Positions 22,080 through 31,849 of a stretch of DNA of 64,000 bases are shown piece by piece (position 1 is the stretch's first letter; each line of letters starts with the position of its first letter). Position numbers and translations under genes: made by a program. The notes beneath the pieces were generated by a model. It was not told the DNA's origin. It searched no databases and saw nothing but the letters and a program-made list of their open reading frames with translations. The DNA is taken from positions 4,330,501-4,394,500 of the forward strand of contig NC_088787.1 in assembly GCF_949628265.1 (NCBI RefSeq), read 5' to 3'. Origin of the DNA: Cloeon dipterum. Taxonomy: Eukaryota; Arthropoda; Insecta; Ephemeroptera; Baetidae.

Positions 22080-22883
22080 CATGAACCACTCAATCTTCGT
22101 CAAAGTTGTGGTCCAGCAATCAGAAGTCCTGTCACATAATTATGTAAGCTATTCGTCTTTGAGCTCCGAAGTCGCGTCGATTCCATCCGAGTCATAAATA
22201 GCACCAGCAGATTTAAGACTGAAAAATAAATTAAAATTGTTAGTATTCATGTTCATTATTGCGCAAAAAATTTAACTGATTACCTGGAAAATGCAGCATA
22301 AGTTCAGTGCAGGCTGGAATCCATCGTGCTGGAAGCTCTTCCCATCCATGACCGTGTCTTGACATCGTCGGCCTGATCTGCCGCAGCCAGAGTATACAAG
22401 CCTACAGACACAGACATAGAAAGGATGATTGTAAATATATGTAAAATGATAATTTTGGTGTCGGTGTACCTGTTAGCTTGTATTGATCTTGCACTTCAGC
22501 TGCAAACCAGACATCCTTTCAATAATTACATTACATAGTGTGTGGGGATCGCAAAGTTTCAGGACACAGCTTGCTCGAGTTGAATTGTTGTCACACAAAA
22601 AGTCAGCCTCTGGCACAGGTCTGCAAAAAACACGGCCAGATAATTAATTACAACGGAACAAATTGGCTTAAAACCAACTGAATTAACTATATTTATGTAG
22701 TTGAACTTTAAAACAGCGGCGAGAACATGACGTAACAAATAAATAATTCCAAGTCCTTACCTTTGATTTGCGGCATCTTTGCTGGGAGGGTTGAACAGGA
22801 CAGGATTCGGATTTCACTGCAATCACCGACTTAAGAACATTGCTGGTCGACTTAGTGGCGAAATTGTGGCCGAAAACTGACAT
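22080..22883 (-). pseudogene. Spliced gene fragment carried inside the 3.4-kb TIR element
   Basis: Four exon-like blocks on the minus strand have canonical splice sites: 22761-22883 (ATG at 22883, MSVFGHNFATKSTSNVLKSV), 22470-22620, 22284-22401 and 22218 to about 22,150. The GC-rich, CpG-rich segment 22,890-23,060 upstream looks like a promoter, with a CCAAT box read on the minus strand. An AATAAA lies near 21,900. No single frame stays open across all exons. One frame runs through exons 2-4 with a single internal stop, and ends GIDATSELKDE. I do not recognise the protein. It looks like a captured host gene that has decayed, or a non-coding transcript. Confidence 0.45.
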
Positions 22884-23384
22884 TAATTACGCGGCGGCGT
22901 CGTCCAACGGCTTTTTCGTTGCGCTCGGCTCGCGCGTCCGCGGTCCGCGCGCTCGCGGTCGTCTGTCAACAAACAGCAACAGGCAAGCGGCAGCGCTCAT
23001 TGGCTTGCTGCGGCCAGTAAGAGTGCGCGCGCTTTTCAAAAGTTTGAAACACGGCTGCGGCTATTCTGGCGAGGTGGCGAGTATAGATTTCGGAATATAT
23101 TTGGAAATATTGAGTTTTCTGAGCTAGCAATTAACTTTGATGATGGTTTATTAAATAATACTAACAATTTAACGTACCTATAGGAAATACCAACGAACCA
23201 AAAATGTTTTAAGTGTCCGGGGATTCATCCACGAAAACTCCACGGACACTTAACCAATTTCCAAAATTTAGAAATTTAAACAAGAATGACATGACCAATG
23301 AATTTAAAAAAGCGAAAAGGGGCAGCTCATGAACTGAACAATTTGCTTCAAATACATGCTATTTTTCATTTTTGCGTTAAGAGA

Positions 23385-24135
23385 GTTCCGTGGATCATTC
23401 GCGGATCATCCACGGAGCATCCACGGAGACCTTTCCACGAAGTGAAATTACACAAAATTTTAAAGAAAAATCAAATAAAATAGTTTTGGAGAGGCACTTA
23501 ATTCATTTACCGATTATTATTCAGACACATATATTGATTATAAACACATGCTTTTGGGAAATTGGGGATCATCCACGTGAGTTCCACGGAGCATCCACGA
23601 AGACTTTTCCACGGAGTAAAATTTTAAAAAATAATAAAAAATTAAATAATCTAGCTTTGGAGGAGCACTTAATTCATTTACCGATAATTTTTAGACACAA
23701 AAAGTGATTTAAAAACACGATTTAGGGAAATTGGGGATCATCCACGTGAGTTCCACGGAGCATCCACGAAAAATTTTCCACGATGGGGAATTTTACAAAA
23801 TTTAAAAAAATCAACTAAACTAGTTTTGGATGAGCACTTAAAATTCATTTACTGATAATTTAGACACAAAAGAGTAATGAAAAACATGACTGGTGAAATT
23901 GGGGATCATCTACGTAAGTTCCACGGAGCATCCACGGAGTTCCGTGGATCGTCCGCGGAACATCCACGGAGCATCCACGGAGACCCTTCCACGAAGTAAA
24001 ATTTACAAAAAAATTAAGAAAAAATTAAATGAAATAGCTTTAGAGGAGCACTTAATTCATTTACCGATAATTTAGGCACAAAAAGAGCTTCAAAAACTCA
24101 ATTTGGGAAATTGGGGATCATCCACGTGAGTTCCA
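23385..24135. repeat. Subterminal tandem repeats of the TIR element (about 170 bp period)
   Basis: A core TTGGGGATCATCCACGTGAG, or a close variant, begins near 23,563, 23,731, 23,899 and 24,111 (spacings 168, 168 and 212). Each is followed by TTCCACGGAGCATCCACG and an AT-rich stretch ending in a GAGCACTTAA-type segment. Variants mutate one or two bases. The units are too long and too diverged for a CRISPR and sit in an animal genome. Confidence 0.7.
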
Positions 24136-24322
24136 CGGACGTTAATTTTGCCCTAAAACCCCAAAAATTCAAACTAAATCTGCTCAAAAATGGTCAAATA
24201 TCGAAAGGGAAAGTATTTCCAAACGAGTGCACTAGAAAAAATGGCAAAATAGGTTCGTGGAATTCATCCACGTAAAATCCACGGACGAGGTTTCGTGGTG
24301 GCAACGTGGATGGCCACTGGGG

Positions 24323-24800
24323 CAACTCGCGGTGGTTTTCCTTGTTTGTATACTGATTGTGAGCCGCTAAAGCAGTGCTCGGAAGGGTACGAAAAATAAT
24401 AATAATAATAATAATAAATTCATTGCTAAATTAGCTCACGTAAAATTATTCCATTTTCGCTGGCTGAGTCATGAATATTTTTTACTGTTTAATTACTAAT
24501 TACTAAACGGTATTCACCGGCCAGAAGAGCGTTTTGCGCGTGATTTTCCGTCTCTCCTTGTGCGGTCGGGCGTTCGCTAGAGTATAAATAAATTTGCAAG
24601 GATAAGAATGTCAACATTTTGAAAAGAGCAATCACCGAGTTGAATTAAAAAATCAAATTTATTTTAATTTATTAGAAAAATAGATGATTGCTTCTGTGTT
24701 ATATGATTCCTTAAAAATTACATCATCTCTAAATATACACTTATAAATGGATTAGCTAAAGCAAACACGAGAGTTTAATTAGGGAAAAAGCAATAAATAT
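24323..24800. other. Spacer between the TIR element and gene E
   Basis: AT-rich intergenic DNA with a short (AAT)n run near 24,400. The stretch 24,330-24,560 matches 28,150-28,370, so the spacer was duplicated with the yellow genes. No gene seen. Confidence 0.45.
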
Positions 24801-24938
24801 ATTTTTATTTTGCTCAAAACATCATAACAAGAATAGAACATTTTGTTATAGAAAAATAAAAAAACCGTACGAAGCTTTATGATCAATTTCTAATATTTTC
24901 ATAAACTAATTATTTATTAAAATAAAACACACGTTAAT

Positions 24939-27157
24939 TTATATTAGTCTCAGTGCTTGCTGTCCTGGAAAAACGTACATTTCCTCATTATTGTCCATCG
25001 GATTCTGCCTCAAAGAGGTTTGCATTATTCTTCTCATCCTCAGGGCCAGCCACAAAATAACAATACCGCACAAGACCAAGCAACTGAAGCAACACACGAG
25101 CAACCAAATCAGAATTTTGTTCGAAGACTGACATTTGCGATCATCTTCTGCAATACCAGCAGTTTCCAAGCTTTTCACGACTTCCGTAGTCTCTTCATTC
25201 GCGTAAATTGTAGTCAAGGTTGTGAGGGGAGGGGCAGACGAGTGCTGGCGGGTAGAAGCCGTAGTAAAACTCTGCCGAGTTTGCTCTTCTGTTGGATTTT
25301 TCATCGTAGTCTTAGAAACAGGAATCCGAGAAGACGTGGTCACTGATGTTGTTCCATTTGCTTGAGGCGTAGTCATGGCTGCGAAAGCAACAACAACGGG
25401 AGAGAGATTTTAGACTCTGTTGGTCGTTTTTTGGCGGGTCTATCTCCCGAAGAAATTGACTCAGATTTAAGTTTTTGACTCTAGTTTTTAAAGAGGGAGG
25501 AGCGGTTGATTCAGAACGAAAGGATGATGGGGATTATATTCTGTGGTTTTATTTTAGAACTGCTGCGAATCAGTATTTCTATACACATATTGAAATAAAT
25601 ATTTTGTGGTAAAGCACAAAATTTTATCCTAGATAGAGAGTACAATTTGATTTTATTTACCTGTAGACGCGCTGACTGCAGCCTCGAGTAGTTTATGCCT
25701 TTTCACATTGATAATAGTTTTATTTCGCTCCGTCATCCATAAATTGCCGTTCGTGTCCAACTCAAAAGTAAATGGATATTCAACACCCAGTTCTCCGACC
25801 TAAAAGAGTGCAGTGATTTGATAGTTAGCCTCAAAAATCAACTATTAAATCACGAGGAAAAATAATTTGGGCGTTAAAGTCAAAGTAATGCCACATGAAA
25901 AATATTTTTCTTTAAATTGCATGCTTTTTAACGTTCGTGTGCAGCATAATTAAAATTTAATCAATTTAAGCATAGGTATATTACCTCATAAAATCGCTGT
26001 TCAAGAAAGGGCTCTGAAACATTCCATTTCGAGATGTAACTCTGTTCGTAAAAGGCGGCATACAAGACATTAGCGCTGTCGATTAGCATTCTGTAAGGTC
26101 TTTCGGTCCATCTGCCGATGAATTCCACAGCAGCGCTTCCGCCTTCATTCTTCAGCTCAGACACAGACACTGAATACAGTTCTTTGAAATGATCTCTTCC
26201 AAGGTACAGCTGCCTCACTTCCCTGTTAGGAGAGAGGGCCAAGGAATACCATTTTCTCCCTGGTGTTTTAACTGACCAGGATTTGTCCATTTTTCGGCTA
26301 TAAACGTCGATTTGCTCAGATCTTGAGTCCATGATGTACGCAAGGTAATCGTCTGGCGTTTTGTCCAGCACGATATCACGCAGGAACCTATTATTATATG
26401 AATGAGAGACGACTGAGTCTGGAAACTGGTGAATGCGATCTGCTCTGTCGTTGTTGACCAGGTCGAATATCAAAAGTTGGCCCGGACATATGTGGCTACC
26501 ATCATCAAGCACCCACAACCGACCATCAGTATCCGTTTCTAAACCTCTGGCATTCTGGATCGTGAAACAGTTGTTTTCTTTCTGGCAAGAAAAATTAAAA
26601 CAGTTGTTATATTCAAGCAGAATATTATTTTAGGTTGTTTATCTAATTGATCGATATTTAGCGATAAATTCTAAAAGCAGCAAGAAAAATCACGGAAATG
26701 ATATTATTTAACATATTTTTTTGGACGGAATGATGTCTGAATTTTGTCTCATTCAGTACGAGACTCGTCTCTGTTGAAATACTTTTTATTAAATGCGAGT
26801 TTATTTCACGTCAAATGTTCCCAGTTTATTCTAAAAAGTTTTATTTATTCAGAGACTTACGTGTAAATCCCAGGAAGGGAAAGGAGAAAGCTTTGGAGAT
26901 GCAGTCGACGTGCCGCTCGTTGGCAGCCACACCAGCGTGGCTGGATGATTTCCCAAAGACGAATCAAGGCTTAGAAATAGCCTTTCTCCAAAAACAGCCA
27001 TGTATCGAAGATTAATATAGATTGGATTAAAATTTTGTCCAATCTGTTCATTTGGCCACATGAATTCAAATTGATGCCACTCGTAGACGGTTGTGAAGTT
27101 GACGGCGTTGGCCAGGCACACCCCAAGCAAAAAGATGGCGGCAAAGAACGCAGACAT
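24939..27157 (-). CDS. Yellow/MRJP-family protein with predicted membrane anchor, gene E
   Basis: Coding exons on the minus strand are 26861-27157, 25985-26581, 25661-25799 and 24939-25378. Phases agree at all three junctions (about 490 residues). The start MSAFFAAIFLLGVCLANA is a signal peptide, and the MRJP/yellow region fills the first 345 residues. The terminal exon, joined through a split GCC codon, adds a Thr/Ser-rich stalk (SVTTSSRIPVSKTT and similar), then a hydrophobic segment LIWLLVCCFSCLVLCGIVIL followed by basic residues and a short tail ending QQALRLI. This predicts a type I membrane protein with an extracellular yellow domain. Without the last splice the frame stops at 25653-25655. 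An AATAAA lies near 24,805. Membrane anchoring is unusual for yellow proteins, so the last splice deserves transcript proof. Confidence 0.8.
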
Positions 27158-27238
27158 TGTGTTCGAGCTGAAAGCAAAAAAAAAATCAAATCGAAAAACG
27201 GATTTGATGTTGTTAAGAGAAAAAAAGTATAAAAAACA

Positions 27239-27302
27239 CCGTTGTGGGACGATAAGGCGGTGGAATTGTACGTCCTGTTCACGCGTGTTATCGCTTCCCC
27301 AG
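27239..27302. promoter_or_regulatory. Conserved inverted-GATA block, gene E intron
   Basis: GTTGTGGGACGATAAGGCGG, then GTACGTCCTGTTCACGC, then GTTATCGCTTCCCCAG. The central GCTCGATC seen in the other genes is changed to GTGGAATTG. Confidence 0.45.
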
Positions 27303-27609
27303 AGCGTTTGTACCCGTTACTCCTGCTCGCTCAATCCAACGAAAAGGGGAATAAAAAAAACTGAATAATAATAGCCAAGCGGTTTTTTTGAGTCCAAAAC
27401 ACACCTCTTTTAGATTTAACCAAATTTTTTACTCAATAAATTAATTCATAAAATAAATGCATAAATTTTCTTACTCTCCTATCTGTTAAATCTCATAAAA
27501 TATTTTTTTTTAAATATAAACAACGGTTAAAAATAATTTAATTCTGAACACAAATCAAAAGCATAGATGAGTTTCAATAAAACAGACCAACACGAATAGT
27601 TTTCTTTAC

Positions 27610-27760
27610 CTTAAATGCAGCGAGAATCGCCCCCAATTTTCAGCTGAGCCGAGGCACTGCCTAGTCGACGTTGAGAGAGCGTCTAAATAGCGCTTTTACT
27701 TTTGATAACTCGTCGGGTTGGAGGTAGGAAATGGCAAACCGCATCATTTCACGTGATATT
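27610..27760 (-). promoter_or_regulatory. Promoter block and non-coding first exon of gene E (CRE disrupted)
   Basis: The short exon ending CATTTAAG at 27610 and the GACGCTCTCTCAACG and GCTATTTAGACG segments are kept. TGACGTCA is replaced: the plus strand reads GGAAATGGCAAACCGCATCA where the others have GGAAATGACGTCA. Gene E may therefore respond to different signals from B-D. Confidence 0.6.
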
Positions 27761-27779
27761 TTTGAAAAGTGCTTGGCCG

Positions 27780-28429
27780 GACGTTCTTAATAGTTAGTAA
27801 ACATCCTGTTTAAGACACATGTTAATCGGCTGTTTTTAGTCTTGAGATATTTCTTAACTTACACCATCAAATACAACTGGCGGGAGGCGAGGAATAATTT
27901 AAAAAGAGAAATTGTAATCGACAATGCTAACAATAATGAAATTAACTAAAAATTCTAGAATTTATTAAAAAAAATGCTGGTAAAATTATTTATAAGACAA
28001 AAAAAATCAGAATTTTACGTTACTCAGTCTTTCCTGTAATTCATTAAGATGTGCATCATTCAGAGAACGATAATTATTATACAAATTAAATAAACAAAAT
28101 TTCATAGATGAACTGGAGGCACGGCGTTATCTAAGCCAATGCTAACAACTGATTGCGGTTTTTTTCTTGTTTGTGGCAACAGCCGCAAAAGCAGTGCTTG
28201 GACGGGCACGAATTTTTTATTTATTTTCGGTAGAGTCATGTAGAAAGGAATAATTATTAATTTATTTACTATGAGGTTTTCACTCGGTAAATGTTTCGAG
28301 TGTTTTTCCCTGCTGTCTCCTTTGGGAGTTGAACACGAATGCGATGTTTTGAAAAAGAGCAGCACAAGAAAAACGAATATATAATAATCAGATTTAATTT
28401 TTAATAAAAATAGCTTGATGTGAAATGCT
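27780..28429. other. Spacer upstream of gene E
   Basis: AT-rich. It contains the segment homologous to 24,330-24,560 and the apparent empty site of the 3.4-kb TIR element near 28,134. No gene seen. Confidence 0.4.
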
Positions 28430-29090
28430 TCTTGTGCCCTTAAAAAAATTAAAAATTTATTTAAAAAGGATAAAGATGCTCACGAAAGTCTCAATTCCAT
28501 CCTTCTTCACGTGCAGTGCTGCGCCGTGATTTTCACTGCCATGTGCGCCTTATCTTCACAGCATAAAATTCTGCCTTCTGCCCCCAGATATAAGGCTAGA
28601 GTTGTTGACAATGTACGCAACCGGCTCGACACAAGCGCAGAGCAAGTTGCATAGCCAGGGGAAATACACACAGACTTTTTTTTGGCTTGACTCTTAAAAT
28701 ATTTTAAAATTAAATAGTAAAATTAGGAAATGTACCGTTCAAACTCAGCAATGTCAAGCATTTTATTTAACTTTATTGTAAAACGGTGATATATTTGCAA
28801 GTTTTATAAGAAATTTATTAATTAGAATAGTTAATTAACACGGCCATCATCTTAATTAATTTTTGTAAATTGATTAGATATGAAAAACCAACAGTTTGGT
28901 TAGGGAATTATGCAATATATTTATTGATCTTCAAATATTCTTACAAATAAAAGATTATATATCCTGTTTAAAAATACGAAAAATCATATAAAGCGTTATT
29001 AATAATTTAATCAAATGCAACACTCTTTATTTTATATTAGTATCAGCAGACAACTGTTTGCTGAGAGATTAATATTACAGCAATGAAGAA
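28430..29090 (-). pseudogene. Relic of the 3' end of a further yellow-family gene
   Basis: The stretch 28,915-29,080 matches the 3'UTR and polyadenylation regions of genes B-D (ATTCTTACAAATAAAAGATT, then GCAACAC, then TTTTATATTAGT, then CTGTTTGCTG). It stops where their terminal exons would start. The segment 28,490-28,690 matches 1560-1740. No coding exon of this copy is present to the right, so the array appears to end here with a truncated member. Confidence 0.55.
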
Positions 29091-29296
29091 TGCAGAATAA
29101 ATCTCATTAAGTTGGCCACTAAAGCCGAGTTTAGCCACTCTTAGGTAAAACCTCAAGATATTGCACCGACTCTGGTGGCTTGCGTCTCGAGTTTTTGTTC
29201 CGTGACGGTCCAGAAAAAGGTCCTAGTCCGACGTCATCGTAAATACATATTATCCTGCTCCGTTTTACCAACTTCGTCTTAATCTGGTTAATTCTG

Positions 29297-29337
29297 ATCC
29301 CTACGAGAAAAACACGTGTTGACGTTGACACGAGTGC
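29297..29337. mobile_element. Single end of the CCCTACGAG TIR element family
   Basis: CCCTACGAGAAAAACACGTG followed by TTGACGTTGACACGAG matches the left end of the 4.87-kb element at 35,533. No second end was found nearby, so this is a fragment. Confidence 0.55.
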
Positions 29338-29744
29338 GGATTATCAATTGTAGACAAAAATATGAAAAGACATTTATTGGTTACTCACGGCATAGACAAT
29401 CCTTAACAGTGCTCTTTTTTAAAAATATTGTTGATTTGCGGGGGTGAAATTTATATATTATATGTACTTTCCTTTCCAACGATTATAATTTAAATTTATT
29501 CTAATATGAAACCTTTGGTAAAGCATGAACGGACAAGCATTTTTCAGCAATTTGAGATGAATAAACAAATTTCCATTTTTTTCATCCGATTATCCAAAAC
29601 GATGAATAATATGCAACCTGTAGCTTTACTTTCTAATAAATTGTTTGGAATCAAATTTGAATTTCCCTTGATTAACCAACAACGGCGTGAAATATTCCAA
29701 AAATGATAGAAACAGTTTATATTTCCGCCACTGCGTAGCAAGAG

Positions 29745-29900
29745 CAGGTTATGCAACCCGCAATAAGAGTGGCACGCGACTCGAGTGACGTCAGTGGCAC
29801 ACAATTGAAGGAGGGAGGGAGGAGGAAGAAGGCCGACAGCGCCACCAATGAACGAATCACATTTCCAGTTATAAAAAAGGAGGTGTTCTGGAAAGACGGC
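29745..29900. promoter_or_regulatory. CRE/CCAAT promoter-like module beside Z1
   Basis: GGCACGCGACTCGAGTGACG with the CRE GTGACGTCAG, then a purine-rich tract, then CGACAGCGCCACCAATGAAC, then TTATAAAAAAGG (about 29,871). Related modules are at 40,975-41,100, 47,820-47,960 and 50,935-51,050. The order CRE, CCAAT, TATA is read on the plus strand. Confidence 0.4.
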
Positions 29901-29994
29901 GCAGATTCTGATGTGATGAGTGATGAGTAAGAAAATAAGCTTTTCCTTATCCTCCTTGCATGCCATACGCGTGGAACGCGCCTTGTAAAAACTG

Positions 29995-30100
29995 TTCTCT
30001 GGTTATGCATCCTGAGAGGCTCATCTGTCAAGCCGGTTGCATACATTTTGTCAGCAACTCTGGTGATATAAAAGATGCAAACCAACCAAACACACTAAAT
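29995..30100 (+). promoter_or_regulatory. TATA promoter-like block facing the 3' end of Z1
   Basis: GTTATGCATCC, then TGTCAAGCCGGTTGCATACA, then GGTGATATAAAAGATGCAAA with TATAAAA at 30067-30073 and an initiator-like ACACTAAAT about 25 bp on. The block is repeated at Z3 and Z5 with the same distance to the stop codon. Transcription from it would be antisense to Z1. Confidence 0.45.
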
Positions 30101-30197
30101 CAATTTGCTAAAGTTTTTAATTCAAAGCAATTACAAAATAAATTTCGGATTTAATTACAACAAGTACATTTTTGAAAGCTGTGAAACTGCAAGTGGA

Positions 30198-30450
30198 TTA
30201 TTCTGTATCGTGAACAATAAGAAGCTGTTTTTCCATGGAATTGATGAGCATTTCCTTGCCGCACAGTGAGCATTTCCCACGAGCGCGATTCAAATGGGAA
30301 AATTGAATATGCTCAGAGAGACGACTTTTCCACACAAATTCCTTCTTACAGAAATCACACTCAAACTGACTTTCGATCAAATTGTGCGCCCTCGCCAAAT
30401 GGTATTTCAACGATCTGAGAAGAGGAAAGCGTTTGGGACAGTGCGCGCGC
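30198..30450 (-). pseudogene. Out-of-frame 3' tail of zinc-finger gene Z1
   Basis: Encodes the last three C2H2 fingers of the family (CPKRFPLLRSLKYH..., FECDFCKKEF..., KCSLCGKEML...) in a frame shifted from the main Z1 frame. The shift comes from a 2-bp GC expansion at about 30441-30450 (GTGCGCGCGCATT, versus GTGCGCGCATT in Z3 and Z5). Confidence 0.75.
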
Positions 30451-31847
30451 ATTGCTCCAAATTAGCTGCGCCGTGTGTATATTTCAGGTGAATTTTCAAG
30501 GTTCGAGCACTTTTGAAGTAACATTTGCATGGTATACATTTGAAGTCGAGATTCTTGTATTGCGAACCACGCCACGAGTTGTTTCTGTGAGAACTTCTCA
30601 CGTGGTAATTCAGCAGTGAAAGCATTTGGAACGTCTTTGCGCATTTTTCACACTTAAACAGAGTTTCCTTGCAAGTTCCCCTGTGCGTTTGGTATAACCC
30701 TGAGCAGTCAAAGTTGCTTTTGCAGCGTTGGCATTTCTGCTTTTTCAGGTGGAGACTGAATATTTGCGAAGTTACTTCTGCATTGCATATTGAGCAAATT
30801 TTGAACGAATGATATTGACGGTCATGAATCTTCAGCAATTTCATCGCAGAGAAACATCTGTTGCACTTTTCACACTTGATTTTCTTGGGCAAATGCTTCG
30901 CAGCAATGTGATTTTCCAAATGCCATTTTTGCTTTGCCCTATGCCCACAGTAATGGCATTCGTGGATTTTGGCCTCGTCTTCCTTCTTGTGATTGGTTTC
31001 AAAGTGAGATTTCATTTCATCTTCAGTTTTGAAGTAAATTAGGCAACCTCGGAAAGTGCACTTCACCGTAAATTCAGCGTGAACACGACCAACATGCTTA
31101 TGGAAGTGATCATTGCGCAGGAATTTCTTCTCACAAAAACAGCATTGAATATTTTTTCTTTCTGTTGGCCTCTCGTGGAAGTTCTTGACGTGCTCTGCTT
31201 TTTCCTCAATTGTGTGAAAATAGGTGGCACAGCTTCGTTTTTCACACCTGATGGCATTTTTGTGCGCCTTCTTTACGTGTTTCGCCAAGGCATTGCTATA
31301 TCTGTATGACTTCATGCAGTAGAAACATTTGCTCTTCTTTTGATCAATTCCAGATTTCAAATCAGTTTCAGTTTCTTCTTCTTCGCTCTCCGGTGACTCA
31401 TCAATTTCCTCCAACTGAACCCAGCTCTGCTCAATTTTTCCATCTACAAATGCATGAATTGTGATATAAATTTTCTTTATTGACCACTTCTTATAGAATT
31501 AATTTACCGAAATAACTTTTTCGCTGCTCTTGTGCCGCGTCGTCCAAATAATCCATATCTTGCGGCCACCAAGAATCAGCCTCGAAATCCAAGCCGTGTT
31601 TGGCCAGAAACCTTTTTATAAAAAAGAATATAGTAACGATAAAAATGACATTTCAAGAGACTCACTCTCCGTGCCAGACGCAAAAGTAGCAAATAAGGTC
31701 GTGATCCTCAATTTCCTCTGCAAATTCGTGGCCACAAATGTTCAGTAACCAAGTCTGCAGCTTCTCCTTGTCCACGTGGACAGCCTGGATAGCGCCGTCC
31801 GCCGTCGGACGCTCGCACAAAACGCAGAGTGGCCTCGCGGACGACAT
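30407..31847 (-). CDS. ZAD-like C2H2 zinc-finger protein Z1, C-terminally truncated by frameshift
   Basis: Exons on the minus strand are 31666-31847 (182 nt), 31508-31611 (104 nt) and 31443 down to the frame's end at 30407. Phases match Z3 and Z5. The N-terminus has CxxC pairs (CVLCERP, then CYFCVWH) about 40 residues apart, resembling the zinc-finger-associated domain that mediates dimerisation in insect zinc-finger proteins. The linker contains WWPQDMDYLDD and an acidic segment, followed by about ten C2H2 fingers. A 2-bp insertion then changes frame and ends the protein at NAFLFSDR, removing three fingers. It is likely a nuclear DNA-binding protein; targets are unknown. It could be an allele, a young pseudogene or an assembly slip. 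Confidence 0.8.
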
Positions 31848-31849
31848 TT

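Larger units (their letters stand above)
20934..24322. mobile_element. 3.4-kb TIR element with CCACGTGGA-type subterminal repeats
   Basis: The ends are inverted: CCCCAGTGGCCAT at the left and ATGGCCACTGGGG at the right, flanked on both sides by CA, consistent with a 2-bp target duplication. The homologous spacer left of the yellow 3' relic reads CTAACAACTGATTG at about 28,134, fitting an empty site. The left 250 bp and the right 1.1 kb are packed with CCACGTGGA, TCCACGG and related motifs in both orientations. The interior carries a spliced-looking unit (21,900-22,900). No transposase is recognised, so this is a non-autonomous element of unassigned superfamily. Confidence 0.75.

Noticed and set aside
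23385..24135. CRISPR-like spaced repeats
   Set aside because: Units are about 170 bp, imperfect, in an intron-bearing animal genome and inside a TIR element.
24957..25346. 129-codon plus-strand frame
   Set aside because: Antisense shadow of gene E's terminal exon.
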